NCBI RefSeq assembly: GCF_002161285.1
Contig: NZ_NFHH01000010.1
Coordinates: 1 to 64,000, forward strand
Direction of reading: 5' to 3'
Length of the DNA: 64,000 bases
DNA from: Blautia sp. An81
GTDB taxonomy: Bacteria > Bacillota > Clostridia > Lachnospirales > Lachnospiraceae
Positions 27,368 to 35,052 of the stretch are shown piece after piece. The position numbers and the translations under genes were made by a program. The notes beneath the pieces were generated by a model. It had not been told where the DNA came from and searched no databases. It saw nothing but the letters and a program-made list of their open reading frames with translations. How positions within the stretch are numbered: the first letter of the stretch is position 1; every line of letters starts with the position of its first letter.

Positions 27368-28276
27368 CTATTTTCCCAGTTCCAGCATTTTGTCCAGAGG
27401 TCTTCTGGCCTTTTCCATGGTCTCCGGCTCCAGGGAAACCTGGTATTTTTCTTCTTTCAGCGCATTTCTTACCTTCTCCAGGGTAACTTTTTTCATATCC
27501 AGACAGCACTGGCCTGGTTTTACCGGATAGAAGGCTTTTTCGGGACATTTTTTCTCCAAATCCCAGAGCACGCCTTCCTCTGTACCTATCAGGAATTCTT
27601 TTTCTTCTGACTGGCAGGCATATTGGATGATCTCTGAAGTGCTTCCCACAAAGTCCGCAGTACGGACCACTTCTGAAACACATTCCGGATGTACCAGTAC
27701 AGAGGCCTTAGGATGTTCTTTCCTTGCATTTTTTACATCCTCTTCCTGGATTTCTCTGTGCACAGGGCAATATCCCTCATTGACTATAATATTTTTTTCA
27801 GGCACCTGAGCTGCCACATAAGCCCCCAGATTGCCGTCAGGTATAAAGAAAATATTTTTATTTGGCAGTTTTTTTACAATGTCTACAGCATTGGAAGAAG
27901 TGACACATACATCGGACATCGTTTTAAGTTCTGCAGTGGAATTAATGTAGCAGACCACAGCAAGATCCTCATACTTTCCCCGCATTTCCCTGATCTTCTC
28001 CCTGGAAGCCATGTGAGCCATAGGACAGTCTGCCTGGGCATCTGGAAGCAGCACAGTTCTTTCCGGATTCAGAATTTTGGCGCTTTCTCCCATAAAAGAC
28101 ACACCTGCAAAAAGAATCATTTCTGCTTCTGTCTCCCTGGCTTTTTTACTCAGGAAATAGGAATCTCCTATATAATCGGCGATTTCCTGAACCTCTCCAG
28201 GCACATAATAATGAGCTAGGATAATGGCTCTTTTTTCCTTCTTCAACTTCTCTATTTCTTCTTTTATGGACTCCAT
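27368..28276 (-). CDS. nadA: quinolinate synthase
   Basis: A 4Fe-4S enzyme condensing iminoaspartate with dihydroxyacetone phosphate to quinolinate. Motifs include AIILAHYYVPGEVQEIADYIGDS, FAGVSFMGESAKIL, DAQADCPMAHMA and VHPECVSEV. Cluster cysteines are in DAQADCP, HPECV and the C-terminal GQCCLDMKKVT. I chose ATG 28276, which has AGGAGG seven bases upstream; this gives 302 residues. It is the first gene of the NAD operon, with a promoter and inverted repeats directly upstream. Confidence 0.96.
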   Translation of the reverse strand: MESIKEEIEKLKKEKRAIILAHYYVPGEVQEIADYIGDSYFLSKKARETEAEMILFAGVSFMGESAKILNPERTVLLPDAQADCPMAHMASREKIREMRGKYEDLAVVCYINSTAELKTMSDVCVTSSNAVDIVKKLPNKNIFFIPDGNLGAYVAAQVPEKNIIVNEGYCPVHREIQEEDVKNARKEHPKASVLVHPECVSEVVRTADFVGSTSEIIQYACQSEEKEFLIGTEEGVLWDLEKKCPEKAFYPVKPGQCCLDMKKVTLEKVRNALKEEKYQVSLEPETMEKARRPLDKMLELGK

Positions 28277-28310
28277 CCCTGTCCCTCCTGTTAACACAAT
28301 TTTAACAGAA

Positions 28311-28348
28311 ATTATACACCATGTTTTTACATGTGACAAGACACTTGT
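28311..28348 (-). promoter_or_regulatory. nadABC-niaR promoter with candidate NiaR operators
   Basis: Minus strand: -35 TTGTCA (28339-28334), 17-base spacer, -10 TATAAT (28316-28311). Two inverted repeats overlap it: ACAAG-TGT-CTTGT at 28336-28348 over the -35, and CATGT-AAAA-ACATG at 28320-28333 filling the spacer. Their placement fits repression by NiaR, encoded as the fourth gene of the operon. The operator assignment is inference. Confidence 0.65.
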
Positions 28349-28430
28349 TAATTTTTTCTGTAAGAGCTGTCTTCCAGAATCTTGTCATTTATGATACGGT
28401 GGTATTAAACTGTAAAGTTTTTAGAAATGA

Positions 28431-28473
28431 AAAGGGAGTGTTCAACATCATCTCTGGTGACATTGGACACTCC
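28431..28473 (-). terminator. terminator of the methyltransferase gene
   Basis: On the minus strand GGAGTGTCC pairs with GAACACTCC (one G-U-like mismatch) around an 18-base loop, followed by CTTTTCATTT. Weak to moderate. Confidence 0.5.
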
Positions 28474-28488
28474 TTGTTATATAAAAAT

Positions 28489-29223
28489 CTATTTTTGTTT
28501 TACTGTCCGGACCAGCAGCATCATGGGCCGGCGCATTTCGTCTTTCATCCCCGGAAGCTCCAGCATATTTTCCGGTGGAGCAGGCTCCACCAGACCTTCC
28601 AGCATAAATCCGTTTTGCAGTAAGGAATTTACGTAGGTAGTCAGGGTTCTGTGATATTTTATAACCTTTTCTCCCAGGAACAGTGCTTCCCGTTTTCCCT
28701 CATAGTAATAATTATCTACAGGAAAGTGAAGGATTTCTCCCCTATCATCATAATACCAATCCTGGGATCCATAAGCAGTAAATACCGGATGCTCCACAGA
28801 AAAAATAAAGATTCCCTCCGGTCTCAGCCAGCTGCTGATCTTCTTTACAAGGGCCGGAAAATCTTTGACGTAGTGAAAGGCCAGAGAACTGAGCACAATG
28901 TCAAAAGAACTCTCCGGAAGTTCCAAGTCTTCCATGGCTCCTCTTTTATAGGTAATCTTTTGGTGACTGTTGATTTTCTCGGCTTTCTGAAGCATTTTTT
29001 CAGAAAGGTCTATCCCAAGCACTCTCTTGGCGCCTTTTTCCGCTGCATAGGCACAGTGCCATCCATAGCCGCAGCCCAGATCCAGCACCTCTTTGTCTGA
29101 AAAATCCGGCATCATCTTCTGGAATTCCTGCCATTCCCCGGCTCCCTGAAGGCCGTATTTTGAACGGCTCATCTCACTGTATTTCTGAAAAAACACCGAA
29201 TCATCATACTTATTTTCTTTCAT
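28489..29223 (-). CDS. class I SAM-dependent methyltransferase
   Basis: A Rossmann-fold methyltransferase. Motif I is VLDLGCGYGWHCAYAAEKG (about residues 40-58), the post-I acidic residue is in VLGIDLSEKML, and motif IV is SFDIVLSSLAFHYVKDF. The C-terminal part (EHPVFTAYGSQDW, FPVDNYY) resembles a common family of small-molecule methyltransferases. The substrate is unknown. Length 244. It is 21 bases downstream of the small gene at 29245-29484, possibly in the same transcript. Confidence 0.87.
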   Translation of the reverse strand: MKENKYDDSVFFQKYSEMSRSKYGLQGAGEWQEFQKMMPDFSDKEVLDLGCGYGWHCAYAAEKGAKRVLGIDLSEKMLQKAEKINSHQKITYKRGAMEDLELPESSFDIVLSSLAFHYVKDFPALVKKISSWLRPEGIFIFSVEHPVFTAYGSQDWYYDDRGEILHFPVDNYYYEGKREALFLGEKVIKYHRTLTTYVNSLLQNGFMLEGLVEPAPPENMLELPGMKDEMRRPMMLLVRTVKQK

Positions 29224-29244
29224 GCTCTGCCTGCTTTCCCTGGT

Positions 29245-29484
29245 CTAATTCCAGCCGCTGATCAGCTTTATGATCTCTTCTTCATAGTCTCCCAGAATAT
29301 CCTCATGACGTCCGACTATACGGACATTCGTCTCAGCTCCCCATTGGCCGTTGTCCTGAAATTCCCAGATATGATATACGACTCCCCTGTATTCAAAATT
29401 TATGCTTCCGCAGCCGTCTTCCTCCGCGTATTTATATGGAAATTTCTTTTCTTTCAAAACCTTCTGTACTTTTTCCAGCCGCAT
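29245..29484 (-). CDS. small conserved hypothetical protein
   Basis: 79 residues from ATG 29484, which has AGGAGG seven bases upstream (a longer in-frame start overlaps the end of nrdJ). The sequence contains FEYRGVVYHIWEFQDNGQWGAETN and an acidic C-terminus. I recognise it as a type often found in Lachnospiraceae but know no function. No membrane segment or metal motif is seen. It starts 14 bases after the nrdJ stop and is probably cotranscribed with it. Confidence 0.65.
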   Translation of the reverse strand: MRLEKVQKVLKEKKFPYKYAEEDGCGSINFEYRGVVYHIWEFQDNGQWGAETNVRIVGRHEDILGDYEEEIIKLISGWN

Positions 29485-29498
29485 TTTCTCTCCTCCTG

Positions 29499-31787
29499 TT
29501 AGTGGCATTTGCTCCATCCGCAGTTTTTGCAGATATTGCAGCCTTCCTCAAAAACCAGAGGTTCTCCGCATTCTGGACAGTACATCTTATCTGTTTCCTC
29601 CACAGGAGTTACTGCCTTAGGTTTTGGAGCTTTTTTAGGCTTAATGGAATCCTTTCCCTGTTCCTTCTGACTCAGCTCTTCCTGCATTTCCTTGTACATA
29701 TCCATAAGGGCATTTCCTACAGCCATAGGACAGCATGCTCCCTTGCTGGTATCCTTTCTGGTCACTCTCCTTGCAGTATAGGAAGGACAAGAACCGCTGG
29801 AATTTAACTGGTCTACAATCGTTTCGATGTCGATGCCGCCTCTTGCGCTGATCGAGATCATTCTGGAAAGTCCTACCATGAAGTTATTGCAGCCCCCGGT
29901 AGATCCTTTGCTCAGATAGGTTTCCAAAAGAGCTCCTGTATGAGGGTCAAAAAGAGCAATACAGTGAAGGCTTCCACAGCCGGTCATCAATTTTCTCTTC
30001 TTGCCTACCACGTCATCAGTTACCAGAAGGATTTCGCCTCTCTTCAGGCCTTCCCCTGCAGTTATTTTCTTTTCTTTCTTTTCTTCCTTCTGCTCTGTAT
30101 TCAGGATGCCAACTCTCTTACAGCCGTCACGGAAAATGGTGATGCCTTTCAGTCCCTGCTCGTAGGCATAAAGATAAAGACTTTCTGTCTCCTCTACTGT
30201 AAAGCTGTTGGGTACGTTTACCGTAGAGCTGATAGAAGCATCGATGTGTTTCTGCCATATGGACTGCATATCAATCCTCTGACGGTAATCCAATGTCATA
30301 GCTGTAACAAAGTAGTCCGGCAGTTCTTTGTCTTCTTTCAGATTATGCTGCTTCATATAGTCTTCTACGATCTTTGTGTAAACCTTGTAGTATACATCGG
30401 TGCCATGGAGAGATTCTGTCTTGCGCACATAGTAATTGGCATATACAGGCTCAATCCCTCCGGAAATTCCCAGCATAGTAGAAAGTGTGCCTGTAGGGGC
30501 AATGGTAAGAAGCTGAGAGTTTCTCAGACCATATTTATTCACCAGTTCTCTGGTCTTCTCTGTAGTATTGGCCAGGAAGAAAGGTGTAGACATGATTTCA
30601 TCTACATTGCACTTTGGAAAAGCTCCCTTTTCCTTTGCCAGTTTTGCAGAAGCTGCAATGGCTGTGTCTGCCATGGCAAAGCCGATCTTGTCACACATTT
30701 CCACAGCATCCTCTTCTCCGTAAGTCAGACCCAGCTTCAGAAGGGCGTCAGCCAGTCCCATAATGCCCAGACCGATCTGTCTCCACTGCTCTACGCTTTC
30801 CCTCTGCTCCTCCAGAGGATGAAGAGGAAGGCCCTCCTCCAGAACCTCATTTAATGCACGGACAGAAGCGCCCACACACTCTTTTAACCCTTCAAAATCA
30901 AAAAATGCTTCCTCCGTAAAAGGATTCTGAACAAATTCTGCCAGGTTCACACTTCCCAGAAGACAGCTGCCTCCTGCAGGAAGCGGCTCTTCTGCACATG
31001 GATTCACTCCTGCATAGGAAAACTCTTTCGTATTGCTTAAAAGATTCCAGCTTGTGATCCTGTCCCAGAACAAAGCTCCCGGCTCTGCATAATCCCAGTT
31101 TGTCTCTGTAATCCTGCGGAAAAGTTCTCTGGCATTTACTTTCTTCTCAATGACTTCTCCGGTAGTTTCCCTGGTATAATGAAGGGTATACTCCTGATTT
31201 TTCTTAACAGCCTCCATAAAATCCTCATGGACTCTGATGGAAATATTTGCTTTTGTCACCTTCTCCAGGTCGGTTTTCAGTTCAATAAACTCCGGCACAT
31301 CTGGATGGGAGCAGTCGATAGAAATCATCAAAGCTCCTCTCCTGCCGTTTTGTCCGATAAGCCCTGTTACCAGAGAATACAGTTCCATAAAGGATACGGC
31401 TCCGCTGGTCTCCTTTGCTGCATTATTGATCTTGGCTCCCCTTGGGCTCAACTTGGAAATATCGATTCCGCAGCCTCCGCCGTAACTGTAAGTCCGTGCC
31501 AGTTTTTTTGCGCAGTCAAATATACTTTCAATATTATCTTCAGGAGGAGCGATCACATAACAGTTGGAATAAGTAACCTTCCTTCCCTGTTTGTTCAGTC
31601 CTCTGTTAGATAAAATTCTTCCCCCAAATAAAAATTTCTTTTCTTTAATATACTTCCCTATTTCTTCATTTCCGCCGCTGATCCTCTGGACCCAGCTTTC
31701 AAAATCCTCGCCGTTGTTTCGGTATTTTCTGGTCCAGATGTCCATTCCCAGCTGGTTCTCACTGCCCAGCCACTCTTCTGTTGTCAT
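29499..31787 (-). CDS. nrdJ: adenosylcobalamin-dependent ribonucleotide reductase (class II)
   Basis: Reduces ribonucleotides to deoxyribonucleotides using coenzyme B12, without an oxygen requirement. The finger-loop motif NPCAEEPLPAGGSCLLGSVNL is present, as are the upstream SNCYVIAPPEDN and the TGTLSTMLGISGGIEP phosphate-binding stretch. The C-terminus holds a zinc-ribbon-like CPECGEPL..CNICKNCGWSKC. I chose ATG 31787 (762 residues), since GGAGG lies eight bases upstream; the GTG at 31802 overlaps that site. A candidate NrdR box lies upstream. Confidence 0.94.
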   Translation of the reverse strand: MTTEEWLGSENQLGMDIWTRKYRNNGEDFESWVQRISGGNEEIGKYIKEKKFLFGGRILSNRGLNKQGRKVTYSNCYVIAPPEDNIESIFDCAKKLARTYSYGGGCGIDISKLSPRGAKINNAAKETSGAVSFMELYSLVTGLIGQNGRRGALMISIDCSHPDVPEFIELKTDLEKVTKANISIRVHEDFMEAVKKNQEYTLHYTRETTGEVIEKKVNARELFRRITETNWDYAEPGALFWDRITSWNLLSNTKEFSYAGVNPCAEEPLPAGGSCLLGSVNLAEFVQNPFTEEAFFDFEGLKECVGASVRALNEVLEEGLPLHPLEEQRESVEQWRQIGLGIMGLADALLKLGLTYGEEDAVEMCDKIGFAMADTAIAASAKLAKEKGAFPKCNVDEIMSTPFFLANTTEKTRELVNKYGLRNSQLLTIAPTGTLSTMLGISGGIEPVYANYYVRKTESLHGTDVYYKVYTKIVEDYMKQHNLKEDKELPDYFVTAMTLDYRQRIDMQSIWQKHIDASISSTVNVPNSFTVEETESLYLYAYEQGLKGITIFRDGCKRVGILNTEQKEEKKEKKITAGEGLKRGEILLVTDDVVGKKRKLMTGCGSLHCIALFDPHTGALLETYLSKGSTGGCNNFMVGLSRMISISARGGIDIETIVDQLNSSGSCPSYTARRVTRKDTSKGACCPMAVGNALMDMYKEMQEELSQKEQGKDSIKPKKAPKPKAVTPVEETDKMYCPECGEPLVFEEGCNICKNCGWSKCH

Positions 31788-31829
31788 GTGCTCAACCTCC
31801 ACTAGATTTTGTTAACCTCAATAATGTTA

Positions 31830-31845
31830 GCACAATATATGGTTG
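31830..31845 (-). promoter_or_regulatory. candidate NrdR box upstream of nrdJ
   Basis: The 16-mer CAACCATATATTGTGC (minus strand) agrees at most positions with the NrdR consensus acaCwATATAwwGtgt. It lies about 45 bases before the nrdJ start and overlaps a weak promoter-like pair TTGAAA-17-TAACAT. Only one box was seen, whereas NrdR usually uses two. Confidence 0.45.
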
Positions 31846-31890
31846 GTTTCAAGCCAGTATTTCAGATTCGTGATTTTATACAAAATCCTT

Positions 31891-32664
31891 TCAGTTTCCG
31901 CACTCGATACTAATGGTATTAAATTTATCCAAAATATCCTCCACCTGGAGGTTTTTCTTTTTCTCTCCGGAAATGTCCATGACTGTTTTTCCCTGATGCA
32001 TCATCAGAAGTCTGTCTCCATATTCCACAGCATACCGCAGATTATGGGTCACCATAATGGTAGTCAGTTCTTTCTCCCGTACAATTTTTTCTGTCAGCTC
32101 CATGATCAGATCCGCCGTCTTGGGGTCAAGAGCTGCTGTATGCTCATCCAGAATCAAAAAATCAATAGGCGTCATGGCAGACATAAGTAAGGACATAGCC
32201 TGACGCTGTCCGCCGGAGAGGGTTCCTACCTTTGCATAGAGTTTATCCTCCAGCCCCAGTCCCAGCTGAGAAAGGAGTTCCTGATAATAAGGAATCCGTT
32301 TCTTATCTGTACCTCTCTGAAGACCGAAAAATCCTCCTTTACAGTCTGCCATGGAAAGATTTTCCAGTATGGTCATTTCCGGACAGGTACCCATGGCAGG
32401 ATTCTGATAAACCCGGCCTATCCGTTTCAGCCGTTTATATTCTTTCTGCCTTGTAATGTCCTTCCCATCTATTAAAATCTGTCCCTCATCCAGGCCGATG
32501 CTGCCACAGATAAGGTTCAGCATAGAGGTTTTTCCCGAGCCGTTGCTGCCTACTACAGAAACGAATTCTCCCTTCTGTATCTCCAGATTAAAATCCTGGA
32601 AAAGGCACATCTCGCTAATGGTTCCCGGATTATAATATTTATGAATATGACGCAGCTCAAGCAT
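31891..32664 (-). CDS. trpZ: ABC transporter ATP-binding protein, TrpZ-like
   Basis: ATPase of a tryptophan-type importer. Walker A is GSNGSGKTS near residue 39, the signature is TLSGGQRQAMS, and Walker B is DFLILDEHTAALDP with the switch histidine in MVTHNLR. The glutamate-histidine pair DEHTAALD is typical of this COG1101 group. Length 257. Its start overlaps the permease stop by eight bases. The gene name rests on the operon's T-box and organisation. Confidence 0.82.
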   Translation of the reverse strand: MLELRHIHKYYNPGTISEMCLFQDFNLEIQKGEFVSVVGSNGSGKTSMLNLICGSIGLDEGQILIDGKDITRQKEYKRLKRIGRVYQNPAMGTCPEMTILENLSMADCKGGFFGLQRGTDKKRIPYYQELLSQLGLGLEDKLYAKVGTLSGGQRQAMSLLMSAMTPIDFLILDEHTAALDPKTADLIMELTEKIVREKELTTIMVTHNLRYAVEYGDRLLMMHQGKTVMDISGEKKKNLQVEDILDKFNTISIECGN

Positions 32665-33568
32665 TTTTCTTCACCTTCTTTTTATCCATATTATCAAATA
32701 CCAGCATGAGAAGAAGCACTGCCAGCAGGAACAGGGCTGAGATCATCTTCATAGACTGGGGCATAAAGTACCGGATAGCCAGACCTGTACAGGCTTTATA
32801 TAAAACTGCTCCCAGAAATACAAAGGTAGTCACCTTGATATAGCTTTTTTTCCGGAAGGGTTTCAGCTTTGTAAAAACCCGGTAGAGGCTGGTTCCCACT
32901 ATAACACTGGCAAGTCCGATGACCATGGAACCAGTGCCTGAGGAGATATCAAAGACTCCCTGCTGCTGGCAGAATACAGAACCTGCCAGGGCAACCAGAC
33001 CATTGGAAATGGCCAGTCCCAGGATTTTTACACTCCCCTTATCCTTTGCCAGAGAAGTCACTAAAACCTCATTATCCCCTACTGCCCGCAGAAGGTAGCC
33101 GGATCTTGTTTTCAGGTAAAAATCCAGAAGGAGTTTGCTGACCACCGCTACCAGAAGGATCACCGTATAATCCGGAATATTTCCTCCTGTAATGCCTTCC
33201 AGAAAAGAGTTGCTGAATATGGTTTTCTGGGCGAAAAGAGGTACGTTATTGCTTCCTGCGATTACCAGATTTACTGTATACAGAGCCGTCATCATAATGA
33301 TTCCGGAGAGAAGATCCCTCACCTTACCTTTTACGTGGATCAGTCCAGTACAGGTTCCTGCCAGGACTCCTGCCAGGAAAGAAATCAAAAGTGAAAGGTA
33401 GGGATTCACTCCTTTTGTAAGAAGGGCTGCTGTCACCGCCGACCCCAGGGGAAAGCTTCCATCTACAGTCAGATCCGGAAAATCCAGGATCTTATAGGTA
33501 ATGTAAATGCCCAGGGCCAGGATCCCGTAGATCAGCCCCTGTTCCAATATACTTAATGCAAAATCCAT
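32657..33568 (-). CDS. trpY: ABC transporter permease, TrpY-like
   Basis: A 303-residue polytopic membrane protein of the branched-chain/ribose permease type (COG4120). It has about eight to nine hydrophobic segments, with TYKILDFPDLTVDGSFPLGSAVTAALL near the N-terminus and the conserved SNGLVALAGSVFCQQQG loop in the middle. It is the second gene of the operon between the binding protein and the ATPase. Confidence 0.84.
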   Translation of the reverse strand: MDFALSILEQGLIYGILALGIYITYKILDFPDLTVDGSFPLGSAVTAALLTKGVNPYLSLLISFLAGVLAGTCTGLIHVKGKVRDLLSGIIMMTALYTVNLVIAGSNNVPLFAQKTIFSNSFLEGITGGNIPDYTVILLVAVVSKLLLDFYLKTRSGYLLRAVGDNEVLVTSLAKDKGSVKILGLAISNGLVALAGSVFCQQQGVFDISSGTGSMVIGLASVIVGTSLYRVFTKLKPFRKKSYIKVTTFVFLGAVLYKACTGLAIRYFMPQSMKMISALFLLAVLLLMLVFDNMDKKKVKKNA

Positions 33569-33599
33569 TTCGATGCCTCCTTAAATTTCTGCCTGCCGG

Positions 33600-34625
33600 C
33601 TATTCCTGAGAGATTTCCGTAAAGGTCTCTTCTGCATTTTCACGCATTTCATCCGGAATGGTGATTCCCAGGTTTTCAGCCACTGCCTGGTTGATATACA
33701 GGCTGCTGTCTGTGAGAAGCTCATATTCCATATCTTCTGCCTGTGCCTCGCCTTTTAAAATCTGGGCTGCCATTTTTCCTGTTTCAACTCCAAGGTTCAC
33801 ATAGTCCAGGCCTTCGGCTGCCAGACATCCCAGTTTCACCTGTTCAATCTCACTGCCAAATACCGGAATGTTTTTCTCGTTAGCCTGATCCAGGACTGTA
33901 GGAAGAGCACTGACTACTGTATTGTCTGTCAGATTTGTAAGGCAGTCTACTTTGTCCAGAAGACTGGCCGCTGCCAGAGAAACCTCTGAGGTATTGGTAA
34001 CGCCTGCGGTCTCCAGAGTAAAACCATATTCTTCGGCGTATTTTTCATACTGGCTGATACTATAGGCAGAGTTGGCTTCGCTGGTAGTATAGAGAATACC
34101 AATGGTCTTGGCCTCCGGAAGAAGCTCTCTTATCATTTCCAGCTGGGCCTGTACGGGAAGCTGGTCGCTGGTTCCGGTTACTGCGCCTACAGGCATTCCC
34201 TCATCATCTGCAAGCTGGGCTTCTTCTGGATTGGTCACTGCCGTATAGACTACAGGAATCTCTGAATTTCTGGCGGAGTTATAAGCTGCCTGAGCGCTTG
34301 GAGTAGCGATAGCGCAGATCAGATCTACCTTATCTGCTACAAAGGTATCAGCAATCTGAGCGGCAGTTGCTGTATCAGAATCTGCATTGTTTACCTTAAT
34401 CACCAGATTTTCTCCTTCTACAAGCCCCTCTTCTTCCAGACCCTGGATAAAGCCTTCTCTGCAGTTGTCCAGAGAACCATGCTCTGCAAACTGGGAAATT
34501 CCTATGGTGTACATCTCCTGGCCTTCACTGGCGCTTTCAGAACTTCCTGTGTCTCCACCGCAGCCTGTCAGTCCTGCTGTTGTCATCATTGCCCCTAAAA
34601 TCACTGCTAATACTCTTTTTTTCAT
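33600..34625 (-). CDS. trpX: ABC transporter substrate-binding lipoprotein, TrpX-like
   Basis: An extracellular binding protein anchored as a lipoprotein: the signal peptide MKKRVLAVILGAMMTTAGLTGCGG ends in the lipobox LTGC with C22. The mature part (YTIGISQFAEHGSLDNCREGF, NADSDTATAAQIADTFV) is the ABC_sub_bind family (COG2984). Length 341 is normal. It is the first gene of a three-gene operon behind a T-box with a UGG specifier, which points to tryptophan as the ligand. Confidence 0.88.
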   Translation of the reverse strand: MKKRVLAVILGAMMTTAGLTGCGGDTGSSESASEGQEMYTIGISQFAEHGSLDNCREGFIQGLEEEGLVEGENLVIKVNNADSDTATAAQIADTFVADKVDLICAIATPSAQAAYNSARNSEIPVVYTAVTNPEEAQLADDEGMPVGAVTGTSDQLPVQAQLEMIRELLPEAKTIGILYTTSEANSAYSISQYEKYAEEYGFTLETAGVTNTSEVSLAAASLLDKVDCLTNLTDNTVVSALPTVLDQANEKNIPVFGSEIEQVKLGCLAAEGLDYVNLGVETGKMAAQILKGEAQAEDMEYELLTDSSLYINQAVAENLGITIPDEMRENAEETFTEISQE

Positions 34626-34730
34626 TTTTTCTGTCTCCTTTATTCATGATTTCAAAAGCAAATCCCGGTATATAAAGTCCCTGAGGAACTTTTTTGTTTT
34701 AGAGAAAAGTTCTCCAAACTGATCTGTAAA

Positions 34731-35012
34731 ACAAAGAAACCGCCTCAAGTCAATTTACGACTTGAGACGGTAATAAAAATCTTTATTATCGCGGTACCAC
34801 TCAATTTGGCAGTTCGCCCACTTTCTCACGTACTAACATACGCTCCTGATTGATAACGGGTTCGGTTCCCGGCAGCGCCTACTCTTTTCATTTCGGACTG
34901 CCCTCGAAAGTCCATTCAGCAGAAAAATCCATACGGCAATCTCACCACCTGCCGCTCTCTGTGATTTCTTTTAAAGCTTACTCCTCTTTCTCAACGGTTT
35001 TGCTTTTGTTGG
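34731..35012 (-). ncRNA. T-box leader riboswitch, tryptophan specifier
   Basis: Minus strand. The conserved T-box sequence AGTGGTACCGCG lies at 34801-34790. Stem I runs from about 35000, with the AGTA motif and the GGTGGTGAGA distal region. On its 3' side the specifier loop reads GAATGGAC, with UGG at 34914-34912 (tryptophan). The terminator is CCGTCTCAAGTC paired with GACTTGAGGCGG (34771-34739) followed by a T-rich stretch. Uncharged tRNA-Trp should favour read-through into the transporter genes. The specifier call is by eye, but it agrees with the TrpXYZ-type operon. Confidence 0.9.
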
Positions 35013-35016
35013 TATC

Positions 35017-35045
35017 ATTCTATGCCCTGAACAGGATTTTGTCAA
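35017..35045 (-). promoter_or_regulatory. promoter of the T-box operon
   Basis: Minus strand: perfect -35 TTGACA (35045-35040), 17-base spacer, -10 TAGAAT (35022-35017). It directly precedes the T-box leader. Confidence 0.75.
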
Positions 35046-35052
35046 CAGTTTT

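Noticed and set aside
34731-34771. Hairpin first read as a simple intergenic terminator for the GH3 gene
   Set aside because: It lies downstream of the T-box sequence on the minus strand and has the right position to be the riboswitch terminator.
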